Below are positions 1 through 5,801 of a DNA stretch of 5,804 nucleotides, in pieces. Below the pieces are notes generated by a model. The model did not search any database, was not told the origin of the DNA, and saw nothing but the letters and a program-made list of their open reading frames with translations. The position numbers and the translations under genes were made by a program. The stretch is from NCBI GenBank assembly GCA_016206745.1, contig JACQQW010000240.1, positions 1-5,804 of the forward strand, in the 5' to 3' direction. Each line of letters opens with the position of its first letter. The stretch's first letter is position 1. The stretch comes from Candidatus Omnitrophota bacterium. Its GTDB lineage: Bacteria > Omnitrophota > Gorgyraeia > Zapsychrales > Fredricksoniimonadaceae.

Positions 1-496
1 AGTCAAGCGAAGAAAGCGGCTCATCCAATAAAAAAATCTTGGGTCTTCGCAGCAATGCCCGGACCAATGCCGCTCTTTGTTTTTGTCCCCCCGAAAGCAT
101 GTCTGGTTTACGGTCCTTTAACTGCGTCAGATGGGCCATTTCCAGTAATTCATCGACCAGTCCTTCATCTTTTTTATCTTTAAGGGCATACTTTAAATTC
201 TGCCGGACGGTCATGTTGGGGAAAAGATTGTAATCCTGAAGGACCAGGCTGATGTGCCGTTCCTGGACCGGCGTATTAATTCCTTTTGCGCTGTCGAACC
301 AAACTTCGCTGTCAATCTCAATGAGCCCTTCATCCGGATCAGTCAATCCGGCAATCATGCGCAAGATCGTGGTTTTCCCTGCGCCCGATGGGCCATAAAG
401 CGTCACCAATTCATGGTCCGTTATTTGAAAATCAACGTCCAGCCGGATAGGGCCGTGACTGGTCATTAAATCTTTTTTAGCCTTTACCTTGATCAT
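1..496 (-). CDS. modC: Molybdate/tungstate ABC transporter ATP-binding protein ModC, C-terminal part outside the window
   Basis: This is the cytoplasmic ATPase that powers molybdate (or tungstate) import through ModB. The frame is open from the ATG at 496 to the window edge, giving 165 residues and no stop. Seen in order: Walker A GPSGAGKTT (35-43), Q-loop VLQDYNLFPNMTV (85-97, Q87), ABC signature LSGGQKQR (134-141), Walker B IFLLDE (154-159) and D-loop SSLD (162-165). The H-loop and anything after it, including a possible C-terminal TOBE domain, lie beyond the edge. The ATG overlaps the modB stop as ATGA, which implies translational coupling. The Q-loop region reads like ModC/CysA-type ATPases. 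The molybdate assignment rests on the neighbouring modA and modB. The missing C-terminus is due to the window, not a mutation. Confidence 0.93.
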   Translation of the reverse strand, partial: MIKVKAKKDLMTSHGPIRLDVDFQITDHELVTLYGPSGAGKTTILRMIAGLTDPDEGLIEIDSEVWFDSAKGINTPVQERHISLVLQDYNLFPNMTVRQNLKYALKDKKDEGLVDELLEMAHLTQLKDRKPDMLSGGQKQRAALVRALLRRPKIFLLDEPLSSLD

Positions 497-1167
497 GAAA
501 TGACTTTCAATTCTTCCCTGTTCATCGCATTCAAGGTAAATAATATCCCAAAAGAAATCAAAAATAGGGTCCCCGAATAGAAGTGGGCATTGGCATAATT
601 CAAGGCCTCCACCTCCCCGAATATCGCAATGGATGCCGTGCGCGTTTCTCCCGGGATACTGCCGCCTACCATCAAAACAACACCGAATTCACCCACTGTA
701 TGGGCGAACGCCATGATAATCCCGGTCAACAAAGACGGCTTGATGTTCGGCAGGATCACTTTCAGGAGTGTTTCTCGTTTGGATTTACCTAAGGCATAAG
801 ACGCTTCAATGAGAGACTTTGGGAAATTTTGAAACCCGGCTTTGATCGGATTGACCATAAACGGCAGGCTGAACAGGACAGACCCGGCCACCAATCCCAG
901 GAACGTAAAAACCACGTTCACATGTATGTGGGTTTCAAGAAAGTTTCCCAGGAAAGACCGCGGGCTGAAAAGAAGCAGGATATAAAAACCCAGGACGGTG
1001 GGCGGTAAGACCAGCGGCATGCTCACCAAAGGTTCAATAATATATTTCCATTTGCGGCGGGTAAAAACGATCCAATAGGCCAGGGGAACACCGGCAGCAA
1101 CAAGAATGAGCGTTACCGCCAGCGCCAACTTGAACGTCAATAAGAGCGGGCTTAAATCAAAACTCAC
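493..1167 (-). CDS. modB: Molybdate ABC transporter permease ModB
   Basis: This inner-membrane permease forms the homodimeric channel for molybdate. Its 224 residues are the usual ModB length. Five hydrophobic segments are visible, at about 7-35, 43-67, 85-108, 145-168 and 198-214. The EAA coupling loop that docks on ModC is at about 119-140 (SLIEASYALGKSKRETLLKV). The ModB-specific stretches PPTVLG (55-60), HTVGEFG (156-162) and GGSIPGETRT (168-177) are clear and support molybdate/tungstate rather than sulfate. The start is GTG, overlapping the stop of the upstream TOBE gene as GTGA, with an AAGGG Shine-Dalgarno (1174-1178) 6 nt ahead. The stop overlaps the modC start as ATGA. The permease is intact. 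Confidence 0.95.
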   Translation of the reverse strand: MSFDLSPLLLTFKLALAVTLILVAAGVPLAYWIVFTRRKWKYIIEPLVSMPLVLPPTVLGFYILLLFSPRSFLGNFLETHIHVNVVFTFLGLVAGSVLFSLPFMVNPIKAGFQNFPKSLIEASYALGKSKRETLLKVILPNIKPSLLTGIIMAFAHTVGEFGVVLMVGGSIPGETRTASIAIFGEVEALNYANAHFYSGTLFLISFGILFTLNAMNREELKVIS

Positions 1168-1571
1168 ACGGGGCCCTTCATCAATGTCACTTCATTGGTC
1201 TTGACCAACCACTCGACCTCTTCCTTGTCTTTGAGATTCATTTGACCGGTCGATTGCGCGGAAATAATGGATTCAATGGTGTGGTTTCTATAGTTGAGAG
1301 TGATCTTGGCCAGAATCGGGCCTTTGTCTATTTTTTTGATCGTGGCTTTGAAACGGTTTCGCAAACTGATCATACCCGTCAGGTCTTTGGCGATCCCCAC
1401 TTCGGTTTCCTTAAAAAGGAGCGTCACCCGGTCTTTGACCTTATAATGCGGCGGCCCCTTCTTTCCTTCCAGGACAATGGAACTAAACTGATCACCGTCT
1501 ACATCCACATGGATGATGGAGATATTGTCCGACGATTGGATATCAACGATCGTTCCTTGGAGTTTGTTCAT
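1164..1571 (-). CDS. Free-standing TOBE/Mop-domain molybdate-binding protein (two Mop repeats)
   Basis: This small cytoplasmic protein of 135 residues has no signal peptide or membrane segment and consists of two Mop-like repeats of about 60-65 residues. Repeat 1 is at about 4-63 (LQGTIVDIQ ... VTLLFKETEVGIAK). Repeat 2 is at about 69-132 (SLRNRFKATIKKIDKGPI ... VEWLVKTNEVTLMKG). The second repeat fits the Mop consensus well: an S-x-RN start, a G before the second strand, and an I/L-V-K-x-x-x-V-x-L end. The first is more diverged. Known di-Mop proteins and the ModE/ModC C-terminal domains bind molybdate or tungstate at subunit interfaces. Storage, buffering or feedback on the importer is inferred from that. 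There is no DNA-binding helix-turn-helix, so it is not a whole ModE. Its ATG overlaps the modA stop (ATGA) and its stop overlaps the modB start (GTGA), so it belongs to the operon. In Campylobacter jejuni a similar protein sits at the same place. Confidence 0.85.
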   Translation of the reverse strand: MNKLQGTIVDIQSSDNISIIHVDVDGDQFSSIVLEGKKGPPHYKVKDRVTLLFKETEVGIAKDLTGMISLRNRFKATIKKIDKGPILAKITLNYRNHTIESIISAQSTGQMNLKDKEEVEWLVKTNEVTLMKGPV

Positions 1572-2326
1572 GGCAAGACATAACCGTATTTCTTAAGAAT
1601 TTCCCCTGCTTGATCTGAAAAAAGAAAATCAAAAAACTTTTGAGCGTCTTCCAGGTTTTCCTTTTGCGCATGTTTGAGGATGACCACACCTTGGGCAACC
1701 GGCTCATAGGCCCCTTTTTCAATCTCGACCCATGTGCCTTGGGTCTTCATATGTGCGGCCAACACAATCGATTTGGCCGTAAATCCGAGATCAGCGGCTT
1801 TAGATATAACGAATTGATTCACCTGGGCGATGCTTTCGCCATAGACAAGCTTTCTGTCCACCTGGTCGTATAAATGATAATATTTAAGGGCATTCACGGC
1901 CTGACGGCCGTAGGGTGCTGTATTAGGAGAGGCAATCGCAATCTTTCTGACCTCCGGTTCGCCCACCGCTTCAATCCCCTTCGACAAATCGACATCATTC
2001 ATGGCCCATAAAACAATCGTCCCATAAGCATACGCCTTGGGATCATTGTACGTCAACCCTTCTTTCTGAAGCGTTTTGGGATAATCCATGTCCGCTGAAA
2101 GAAAAACATCAAACGGCGCGCCGTTTTCGATCTGTGCGGTGAATTTGCCTGAAGAACCGATAACGGATTTTATATTAATCCCGGTTTCTTTCTGAAATTG
2201 GGCTTTCAATTCTTCGAATGTATACTGAACGTTCGCGGCGACGGCAACAGTCAAGTCCCCGGCAAAAGCACAAACTGAGGAAAATAATATGAGTAAAAGC
2301 GGTGGTATGATTGTTTTAATTTTCAT
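1568..2326 (-). CDS. modA: Molybdate/tungstate-binding periplasmic protein ModA
   Basis: This is the extracytoplasmic binding protein that captures molybdate and delivers it to ModBC. Its 252 residues are typical for the family. A signal peptide is visible at 1-22 (MKIK, a hydrophobic core, then AFA before GD), giving a mature start near GDLTVAVAANV. Family motifs: AAN (30-32), GSSGKFTAQI (57-66), GAPFDVFLSAD (69-79), NTAPYGRQA (135-143), GESIAQVNQF (163-172) and YEPVAQG (207-213). These include the serine, alanine/valine and tyrosine positions that contact the oxyanion in ModA structures. Sequence alone does not separate molybdate from tungstate. The ATG at 2326 is preceded by a poor Shine-Dalgarno sequence and lies only 29 nt after the tRNA-Asp 3' end, so there is no room for an ordinary promoter between them. 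Its stop overlaps the next gene by 4 nt. Confidence 0.95.
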   Translation of the reverse strand: MKIKTIIPPLLLILFSSVCAFAGDLTVAVAANVQYTFEELKAQFQKETGINIKSVIGSSGKFTAQIENGAPFDVFLSADMDYPKTLQKEGLTYNDPKAYAYGTIVLWAMNDVDLSKGIEAVGEPEVRKIAIASPNTAPYGRQAVNALKYYHLYDQVDRKLVYGESIAQVNQFVISKAADLGFTAKSIVLAAHMKTQGTWVEIEKGAYEPVAQGVVILKHAQKENLEDAQKFFDFLFSDQAGEILKKYGYVLP

Positions 2327-2355
2327 TCAAGGACGACGGGGAATTTGCTTTAAAG

Positions 2356-2433
2356 TGGCGGGGTCGACGGGAGTTGAACCCGCGGTCTTCAGCGTGACAA
2401 GCTGATGTGTTAACCAGGCTACACCACGACCCC
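2356..2433 (-). tRNA. tRNA-Asp (anticodon GTC), CCA encoded
   Basis: The cloverleaf was folded by hand. The 7-bp acceptor stem is GGGGTCG/CGACCCC, followed by TG, a 4-bp D stem GTGT/ACAC with a 10-nt loop containing GG, and anticodon stem TCAGC/GCTGA around loop TTGTCAC. The anticodon GTC is complementary to plus-strand 2396-2398. The variable loop has 5 nt, the T arm is GCGGG-TTCAACT-CCCGT, the discriminator is G and CCA is encoded, 78 nt in all. The G discriminator and GTC anticodon are the expected aspartate identity elements. It lies on the same strand as its neighbours, 29 nt ahead of modA. Confidence 0.97.
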
Positions 2434-2473
2434 AAATTACCACAGAATTTCTATTCCAAATACATCCAGAAAC

Positions 2474-2512
2474 ATTTGGGGTCTGTCCAGCTCCGCTGGG
2501 CGACCCCCAAAA
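2474..2512. repeat. Strong inverted repeat (16-bp hairpin) between the two tRNA genes, REP-like
   Basis: The arms at 2475-2491 and 2495-2511 pair over 16 bp around a 3-nt TCC loop. G2485-C2491 pairs with G2495-C2501 (7 bp, one G-T). T2482-C2483 pairs with G2502-A2503. GGGG at 2478-2481 pairs with C residues from 2504, and TTT pairs with AAA at the base. T2484 and one C of the C run bulge out. It lacks a T tract on either side, so it is a poor intrinsic terminator. The end sequence GGGGTCTGTCC resembles ends of REP-type dispersed repeats linked to Y1 transposases; that is from memory and unverified. It could also act as a processing hairpin between the tRNAs. Confidence 0.7.
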
Positions 2513-2532
2513 GGCATTTTCAGTAAAGGGTT

Positions 2533-2561
2533 AGTTTAATGGCCGGAATAAATTTTGTAAA
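2533..2561 (-). promoter_or_regulatory. Candidate sigma70-type promoter ahead of tRNA-Asp and the mod operon
   Basis: On the minus strand a TTTACA -35-like hexamer (2561-2556) lies 17 nt from a TAAACT -10-like hexamer (2538-2533). The -35 matches the consensus at 5 of 6 positions, the -10 at only 4 of 6. It lies in the AT-rich 3' flank of tRNA-Val and would read through the hairpin into tRNA-Asp and modA. In AT-rich DNA such a match can arise by chance, so this is a weak candidate. The alternative is that both tRNAs and the mod genes are read from upstream. Confidence 0.3.
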
Positions 2562-2575
2562 GTAAATTTTATATA

Positions 2576-2652
2576 TGGTGGGCGGTGAAGGAATTGAACC
2601 CTCAGCCTTTTGAATGTAAATCAAATGCTCTAACCAATTGAGCTAACCGCCC
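2576..2652 (-). tRNA. tRNA-Val (anticodon TAC), CCA encoded
   Basis: Hand folding gives acceptor stem GGGCGGT/ACCGCCC, TA, a D arm GCTC...GAGC with a GG-containing loop, and anticodon stem TTTGA/TCAAA around TTTACAT with anticodon TAC. The variable region is AGGCT, the T arm is GAGGG-TTCAATT-CCTTC (one G-T pair), the discriminator is A and CCA is encoded, 77 nt in all. The A discriminator and TAC anticodon are normal for valine. Its first 10 nt are also the last codons and stop of the upstream permease gene, an unusually tight junction. Confidence 0.97.
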
Positions 2653-4088
2653 CGATTGAGTTTACTATTAAACCGGCTGTATGTGAAGTAAATGATGAGG
2701 CCCACCGCCAGCCAGATCAACAGCCGCCACCAGGTATCGGCGTCCAGGGACGTCATCATGGCCAGGCACACCAAAATCCCCAAAAACGGGAACAGCGGAA
2801 AACACGGCACCCGGTAAGGCCGCGGCAAAAGCGGCTGGGTATAGCGTAAAATCATCACCCCGGCGCAGACGATGACAAAAGCCAGCAATGTCCCGATGGA
2901 GGTCATGTGCCCGAGCTTGGAAATCGGAAAAAAACCGGCAAAGAAACTGACAAAAAACATGAACAATACATTTGACCGCCACGGCGTGCGCCACCGGGGG
3001 TGGATGTCCGAGAACATCTTCGGCAAAAGGCCGTCGCGCGACATGGAATAAAAGACCCGCGACTGCCCCAGCAGCATGACCAAAATCACCGACGTAAAAC
3101 CGGCGATGATGCCCAGTTTGATCATCATTTGCAGCCATGGGTGCGGGGTCAAATTGATCGCGGTGGCCACCGGCGCGGCATCGCCGCGCATGGCCTGGTA
3201 ATTGACCATGCCGGTCAACACAAAAGAGAATGCCAGATACAAAACGGTGCAAATGGCCAGGGACCCCAAAATGCCTATGGGCACGTCCTTGTGCGGGGCG
3301 CGCGACTCCTGGGCCGCGGTGGAAACCGTGTCAAAACCGATATAGGCGAAAAAAATGATCCCAGCGGCGCGCATAATGCCGCTTAACCCGAATTCACCGA
3401 ATTTTCCGGTATTTTCCGGGATAAACGGATGGTAATTGTCCGGGTTAATGTAGTGAATGCCGACCGCGATAAAAATCAAGACCACGGCCAATTTTATGAC
3501 CACGATGGTGGAATTGACCCAGGCCGATTCCTTGATGCCGACCATGAGCAAGAAAGAAATCAATACAATGATGATCATGGCCGGAATGTTGACAATGCCA
3601 TGCGCCTGCGTCCCGTCCGCCAAGGTAACGGCGTCGAAAGGGCAGGCGGCAAATTGCGCCGGCAAAGTGACGCCTAAATCATGCAAAAATGACTTCACAT
3701 ACCGCGACCAGCTCACCGCCACCACCGCCGAGGCCACCGCGTATTCCAGCACCAGGTCCCAGCCGATGATCCAGGCGATGAATTCCCCCATGGTGGCATA
3801 ACTATAGGTGTACGCGCTACCGGCAACCGGAATCATGGCCGCCAGTTCGCTGTAACACATGCCGGCAAAAGCGCAGCCCACCGCCGCCACCATAAAAGAC
3901 AGCACCACCGCCGGGCCGGCGTTTTCCGCCGCCGCGATGCCGGTCAGCGAAAAAAGACCGGCGCCGATGATGGCGCCTATCCCCAATGAAACCAAACTCC
4001 AGGGGCCCAAAGATTTTTTGAGCGTGTGCTCCCCGCCTTCGGAAGCGGCAATGATTTGATCAATGGGCTTTTTAATGAATAAATTCAT
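2643..4088 (-). CDS. APC-superfamily amino acid permease, cationic amino acid transporter (CAT/YfnA-like) type
   Basis: This is a cytoplasmic-membrane amino acid transporter, 481 residues with about 12 hydrophobic segments, the usual size for bacterial CAT-type permeases. Family landmarks: the glycine-rich broken helix TM1 GIGAIIGAGLF (36-46), AAENAGPAVVLSF (53-65), the TM6 region FFAYIGFDTVSTAAQES (246-262), the loop KDVPIGILGSL (267-277), the TM8 stretch GQSRVFYSMSRDGLLP (341-356) and PRPYRVP (422-428). A soluble loop lies at about 140-165. The substrate cannot be read from the sequence; basic or broad neutral amino acids are likely from the family. It starts 21 nt after pyrD with an AAAGGA Shine-Dalgarno 6 nt ahead, so it probably shares the pyr transcript. 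The TAG stop lies within tRNA-Val, and GGCGGTTAG serves both genes. Base composition is richer in GC than the mod genes. No defect is seen. Confidence 0.9.
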   Translation of the reverse strand: MNLFIKKPIDQIIAASEGGEHTLKKSLGPWSLVSLGIGAIIGAGLFSLTGIAAAENAGPAVVLSFMVAAVGCAFAGMCYSELAAMIPVAGSAYTYSYATMGEFIAWIIGWDLVLEYAVASAVVAVSWSRYVKSFLHDLGVTLPAQFAACPFDAVTLADGTQAHGIVNIPAMIIIVLISFLLMVGIKESAWVNSTIVVIKLAVVLIFIAVGIHYINPDNYHPFIPENTGKFGEFGLSGIMRAAGIIFFAYIGFDTVSTAAQESRAPHKDVPIGILGSLAICTVLYLAFSFVLTGMVNYQAMRGDAAPVATAINLTPHPWLQMMIKLGIIAGFTSVILVMLLGQSRVFYSMSRDGLLPKMFSDIHPRWRTPWRSNVLFMFFVSFFAGFFPISKLGHMTSIGTLLAFVIVCAGVMILRYTQPLLPRPYRVPCFPLFPFLGILVCLAMMTSLDADTWWRLLIWLAVGLIIYFTYSRFNSKLNRGG

Positions 4089-4094
4089 GCGCGG

Positions 4095-4100
4095 TCCTTT
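4095..4100 (-). promoter_or_regulatory. Ribosome binding site of the amino acid permease gene
   Basis: On the minus strand AAAGGA (within GGAAAGGA) ends 6 nt before the ATG at 4088. It lies in the 21-nt gap after the pyrD stop and supports the chosen start. Confidence 0.75.
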
Positions 4101-4109
4101 CCGCTTGTG

Positions 4110-5015
4110 TCATTGCCGTAAGCTCCCAATCAATTCTTTTATATCGCCAATATTATGCTCGCGCATATACGATTCTATTCCCTCCAGCACCTCGATGGGA
4201 GCGCGGGGATTGACAAAATTCATGGTCCCAACCGAAACCATGGAAGCGCCGGCGATAATAAATTCCAAAGCGTCTGCGGCTGTGGCAATGCCGCCCATGC
4301 CTATAATGGGGATTTTAACCGCCCTGTATACCTTATGCACCATGGCCACGGCAATGGGCCTTATGGCCGGGCCGGAAAGACCGCCGGTGAAATTGCCGAT
4401 CCTGGAACGGCGGGTCTTAATGTCAATGGCCATGGCCGTAAATGTATTGACTAAACTTAACCCGTCCGCCCCGCCGGCCCCTGCCGCCGCGGCGATTTCA
4501 CCAATGTCCGTCACATTGGGCGATAATTTAGCAATGACCGGGAACTTGGACACGGACTTTATGCTCTTGACCAAATCTTCCGTGGCCCGCGGGTCCTGGG
4601 CCACTAAAGTCTTATGTTTAAGATTGGGGCAGGACAAATTCAACTCCACCGCCGCGATGCCGTCCTGGGCATTGAGTTTTTCCATGATCCCGGAAAATTG
4701 TTCGGGTGTATGCCCCAAAATGCTGACAATCAAGGGCACGCCGGTTTTTTTTAAGGAAGGCAGTTTGGTTTTGATAAAAGCGTCGACGCCGGGGTTTTCA
4801 ATGCCGATGGCATTGATCATGCCGGACGGGGTCTCAAAAATGCGCGCCGGCGGGTTCCCCGCCTGCGGATGAAAAGTGACGGTCTTGGGGACAATGGCCC
4901 CCAGCCGCCTGACTTCCTCCAAATTATAATAACGCTCCGCATGGCCGAAGGTGCCGGAGGCGACCGTCACCGGGTTGGCAAAAACCGCATCCGCGATTTT
5001 GATGGATATATTAAT
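4110..5015 (-). CDS. pyrD: Dihydroorotate dehydrogenase B catalytic subunit PyrD, probable AUU start
   Basis: This subunit oxidises dihydroorotate to orotate with FMN and passes electrons to PyrK, in a cytosolic PyrD2-PyrK2 complex. Numbered from the AUU start (301 residues): ASGTFG near 19-24, the lysine of PKT (44), GNPPARIFETPSGMINAIG (53-71), NLSCPN (126-131) whose Cys129 is the catalytic base of class 1 enzymes, AKLSPN (162-167), NT (190-191), GGLSGPAIRP (211-220), and the FMN-phosphate motifs GMGGIATAADALE (239-251) and SVGT (261-264). The only ordinary start, GTG at 4970, falls inside the conserved NPVTVASGTFG block and would remove the first strand. Fifteen in-frame codons upstream translate to INISIKIADAVFANP, exactly the family N-terminus. 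The first of them is ATT, 7 nt after a GAGGTG Shine-Dalgarno, and it overlaps the pyrK stop by 3 nt. The product is certain; the AUU start is likely but unproven. Confidence 0.95.
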   Translation of the reverse strand: MNISIKIADAVFANPVTVASGTFGHAERYYNLEEVRRLGAIVPKTVTFHPQAGNPPARIFETPSGMINAIGIENPGVDAFIKTKLPSLKKTGVPLIVSILGHTPEQFSGIMEKLNAQDGIAAVELNLSCPNLKHKTLVAQDPRATEDLVKSIKSVSKFPVIAKLSPNVTDIGEIAAAAGAGGADGLSLVNTFTAMAIDIKTRRSRIGNFTGGLSGPAIRPIAVAMVHKVYRAVKIPIIGMGGIATAADALEFIIAGASMVSVGTMNFVNPRAPIEVLEGIESYMREHNIGDIKELIGSLRQ

Positions 5016-5787
5016 GGAACACCACCTCGTCTAAATCAAAAGCCGGGCCGTTGTAACAGACCGTCTTATACCCGTTCTTGGTCAGGATGGAACAGCCCAA
5101 ACAGGCGCCCAGGGCGCAGGCCATGATCTCCTCGCAGGCCGCTTGGCCGGGCAAACGGTGCCTGGCCGCGAATTCCTGCACCGCGCCCATCATCGCGTGA
5201 GGGCCGCAGGTATAAATAAAGGTTGTTTGCGGATCAAGCGCGATCTTGTCAAACAGACCGCTGACCCGCCCCTTATGGCCAAGCGACCCATCGTCGGTGG
5301 CCACATGCACCTTGACCCCATTGTCTTTAAATTCCTTCATGGGATATACATGCCCGCGGGTCCGCCCGCCGTAGAGTAAAACAAGCTCATATTTTTTGTT
5401 CTTCAACACATCGCAGAGGATGAGCATGGGCGCCACCCCGATGCCCCCGGCAATCATGACCACTTGCCTGGTGCCTTGCGGCGGCAGGGCAAACGGCGTA
5501 CCCAAAGGCCCCAGCACATCGAGGGTGTCGCCTTTTTGTTTGCGGGACAATAGGCGCGTGCCCGGCCCAACTGCTTCATAAAAAATCTCGACATATCTTT
5601 GGACCCGGTAAACACTGAAGGGACGGCGGAAGAAAGGTTCTAGGCCTTGCTCATTGGTGCGGATGTGCACAAACTGCCCCGGCCTGACTTCCTTGGCCAA
5701 TTGGGGGGCGTCAAAAACCAAACGCCAAAACTGCGGGCAGAGTTGTTCATTGCTGATGACTTTATATGTGTTCTGGATTTTGTCCAT
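5011..5787 (-). CDS. pyrK: Dihydroorotate dehydrogenase B electron transfer subunit PyrK
   Basis: PyrK carries electrons from PyrD to NAD+ through a [2Fe-2S] cluster and FAD, letting the enzyme work without quinones. Its 258 residues are normal length. The ferredoxin-reductase fold is clear. The FAD part has RRPFSVYRV (54-62) and GPLG (93-96). The NAD part has AGGIGVAPM (113-121) and CGPHAMM (194-200). The C-terminal cluster motif gives Cys224, Cys229, Cys232 and Cys244, the C-x4-C-x2-C-xn-C pattern of PyrK. An extra Cys218 precedes it. The first cluster loop reads CALGAC where many homologues have CGxGxC, a mild change. An in-frame TAG at 5796-5794 fixes the ATG at 5787 as the only ATG/GTG/TTG start. 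It has no Shine-Dalgarno. The last codons carry the pyrD ribosome binding site. Confidence 0.96.
   Translation of the reverse strand: MDKIQNTYKVISNEQLCPQFWRLVFDAPQLAKEVRPGQFVHIRTNEQGLEPFFRRPFSVYRVQRYVEIFYEAVGPGTRLLSRKQKGDTLDVLGPLGTPFALPPQGTRQVVMIAGGIGVAPMLILCDVLKNKKYELVLLYGGRTRGHVYPMKEFKDNGVKVHVATDDGSLGHKGRVSGLFDKIALDPQTTFIYTCGPHAMMGAVQEFAARHRLPGQAACEEIMACALGACLGCSILTKNGYKTVCYNGPAFDLDEVVFH
5023..5028 (-). promoter_or_regulatory. pyrD: Ribosome binding site of pyrD, inside the 3' end of pyrK
   Basis: On the minus strand GAGGTG, within the codons for the last residues of PyrK (DEVVFH), ends 7 nt before the ATT at 5015. That is ideal spacing for AUU initiation. It lies 52 nt from the GTG at 4970, too far to serve that codon. 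This is the main nucleotide-level argument for the AUU start. Confidence 0.65.
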
Positions 5788-5795
5788 GCCGCGCT

Positions 5796-5801
5796 ATTAT
5801 A
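5796..5801 (-). promoter_or_regulatory. TATAAT -10 box just upstream of pyrK
   Basis: The minus strand reads a perfect TATAAT at 5801-5796, preceded directly by TG. Transcription would normally start 6-8 nt downstream, at about 5788-5790, which is 1-3 nt before the pyrK ATG at 5787. The -35 region lies outside the window, so the promoter cannot be fully judged. The absence of a Shine-Dalgarno before pyrK agrees with a leaderless transcript from this box. A hexamer can also match by chance. Confidence 0.5.

Noticed and set aside
2474..2520. Inter-tRNA hairpin as an intrinsic terminator
   Set aside because: Neither strand shows a run of T directly after the stem: AAAAGG follows on plus and TGTTTCTGG follows the stem on minus.
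2549..2570. Direct repeat TAAATTTT (2549-2556 and 2563-2570) as a possible operator or attachment site
   Set aside because: It is an 8-nt repeat in AT-rich DNA with no further copies or flanking symmetry. Chance is sufficient.
2434..2575. Molybdenum cofactor riboswitch or ModE operator ahead of the mod operon
   Set aside because: The spacer contains only one simple hairpin and AT-rich DNA, with no multi-stem fold and no ModE-like inverted repeat that I could recognise, and tRNA-Asp lies between it and modA.
2668..3252. 194-codon minus-strand frame inside the permease gene
   Set aside because: It lies in another frame of the permease, has low-complexity His/Arg/Gly-rich translation and no ribosome site. 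The permease frame is intact, so there is no frameshift to explain.
4063..4872. 269-codon open frame on the plus strand across pyrD
   Set aside because: It runs antisense to a clear pyrD and its translation has no recognisable domain. It is a by-product of codon bias on the opposite strand.
4968..4970. GTG at 4970 as the pyrD start
   Set aside because: It would begin inside the conserved NPVTVASGTFG block, drop the first strand and leave the good Shine-Dalgarno 52 nt away. The upstream codons match the family N-terminus.
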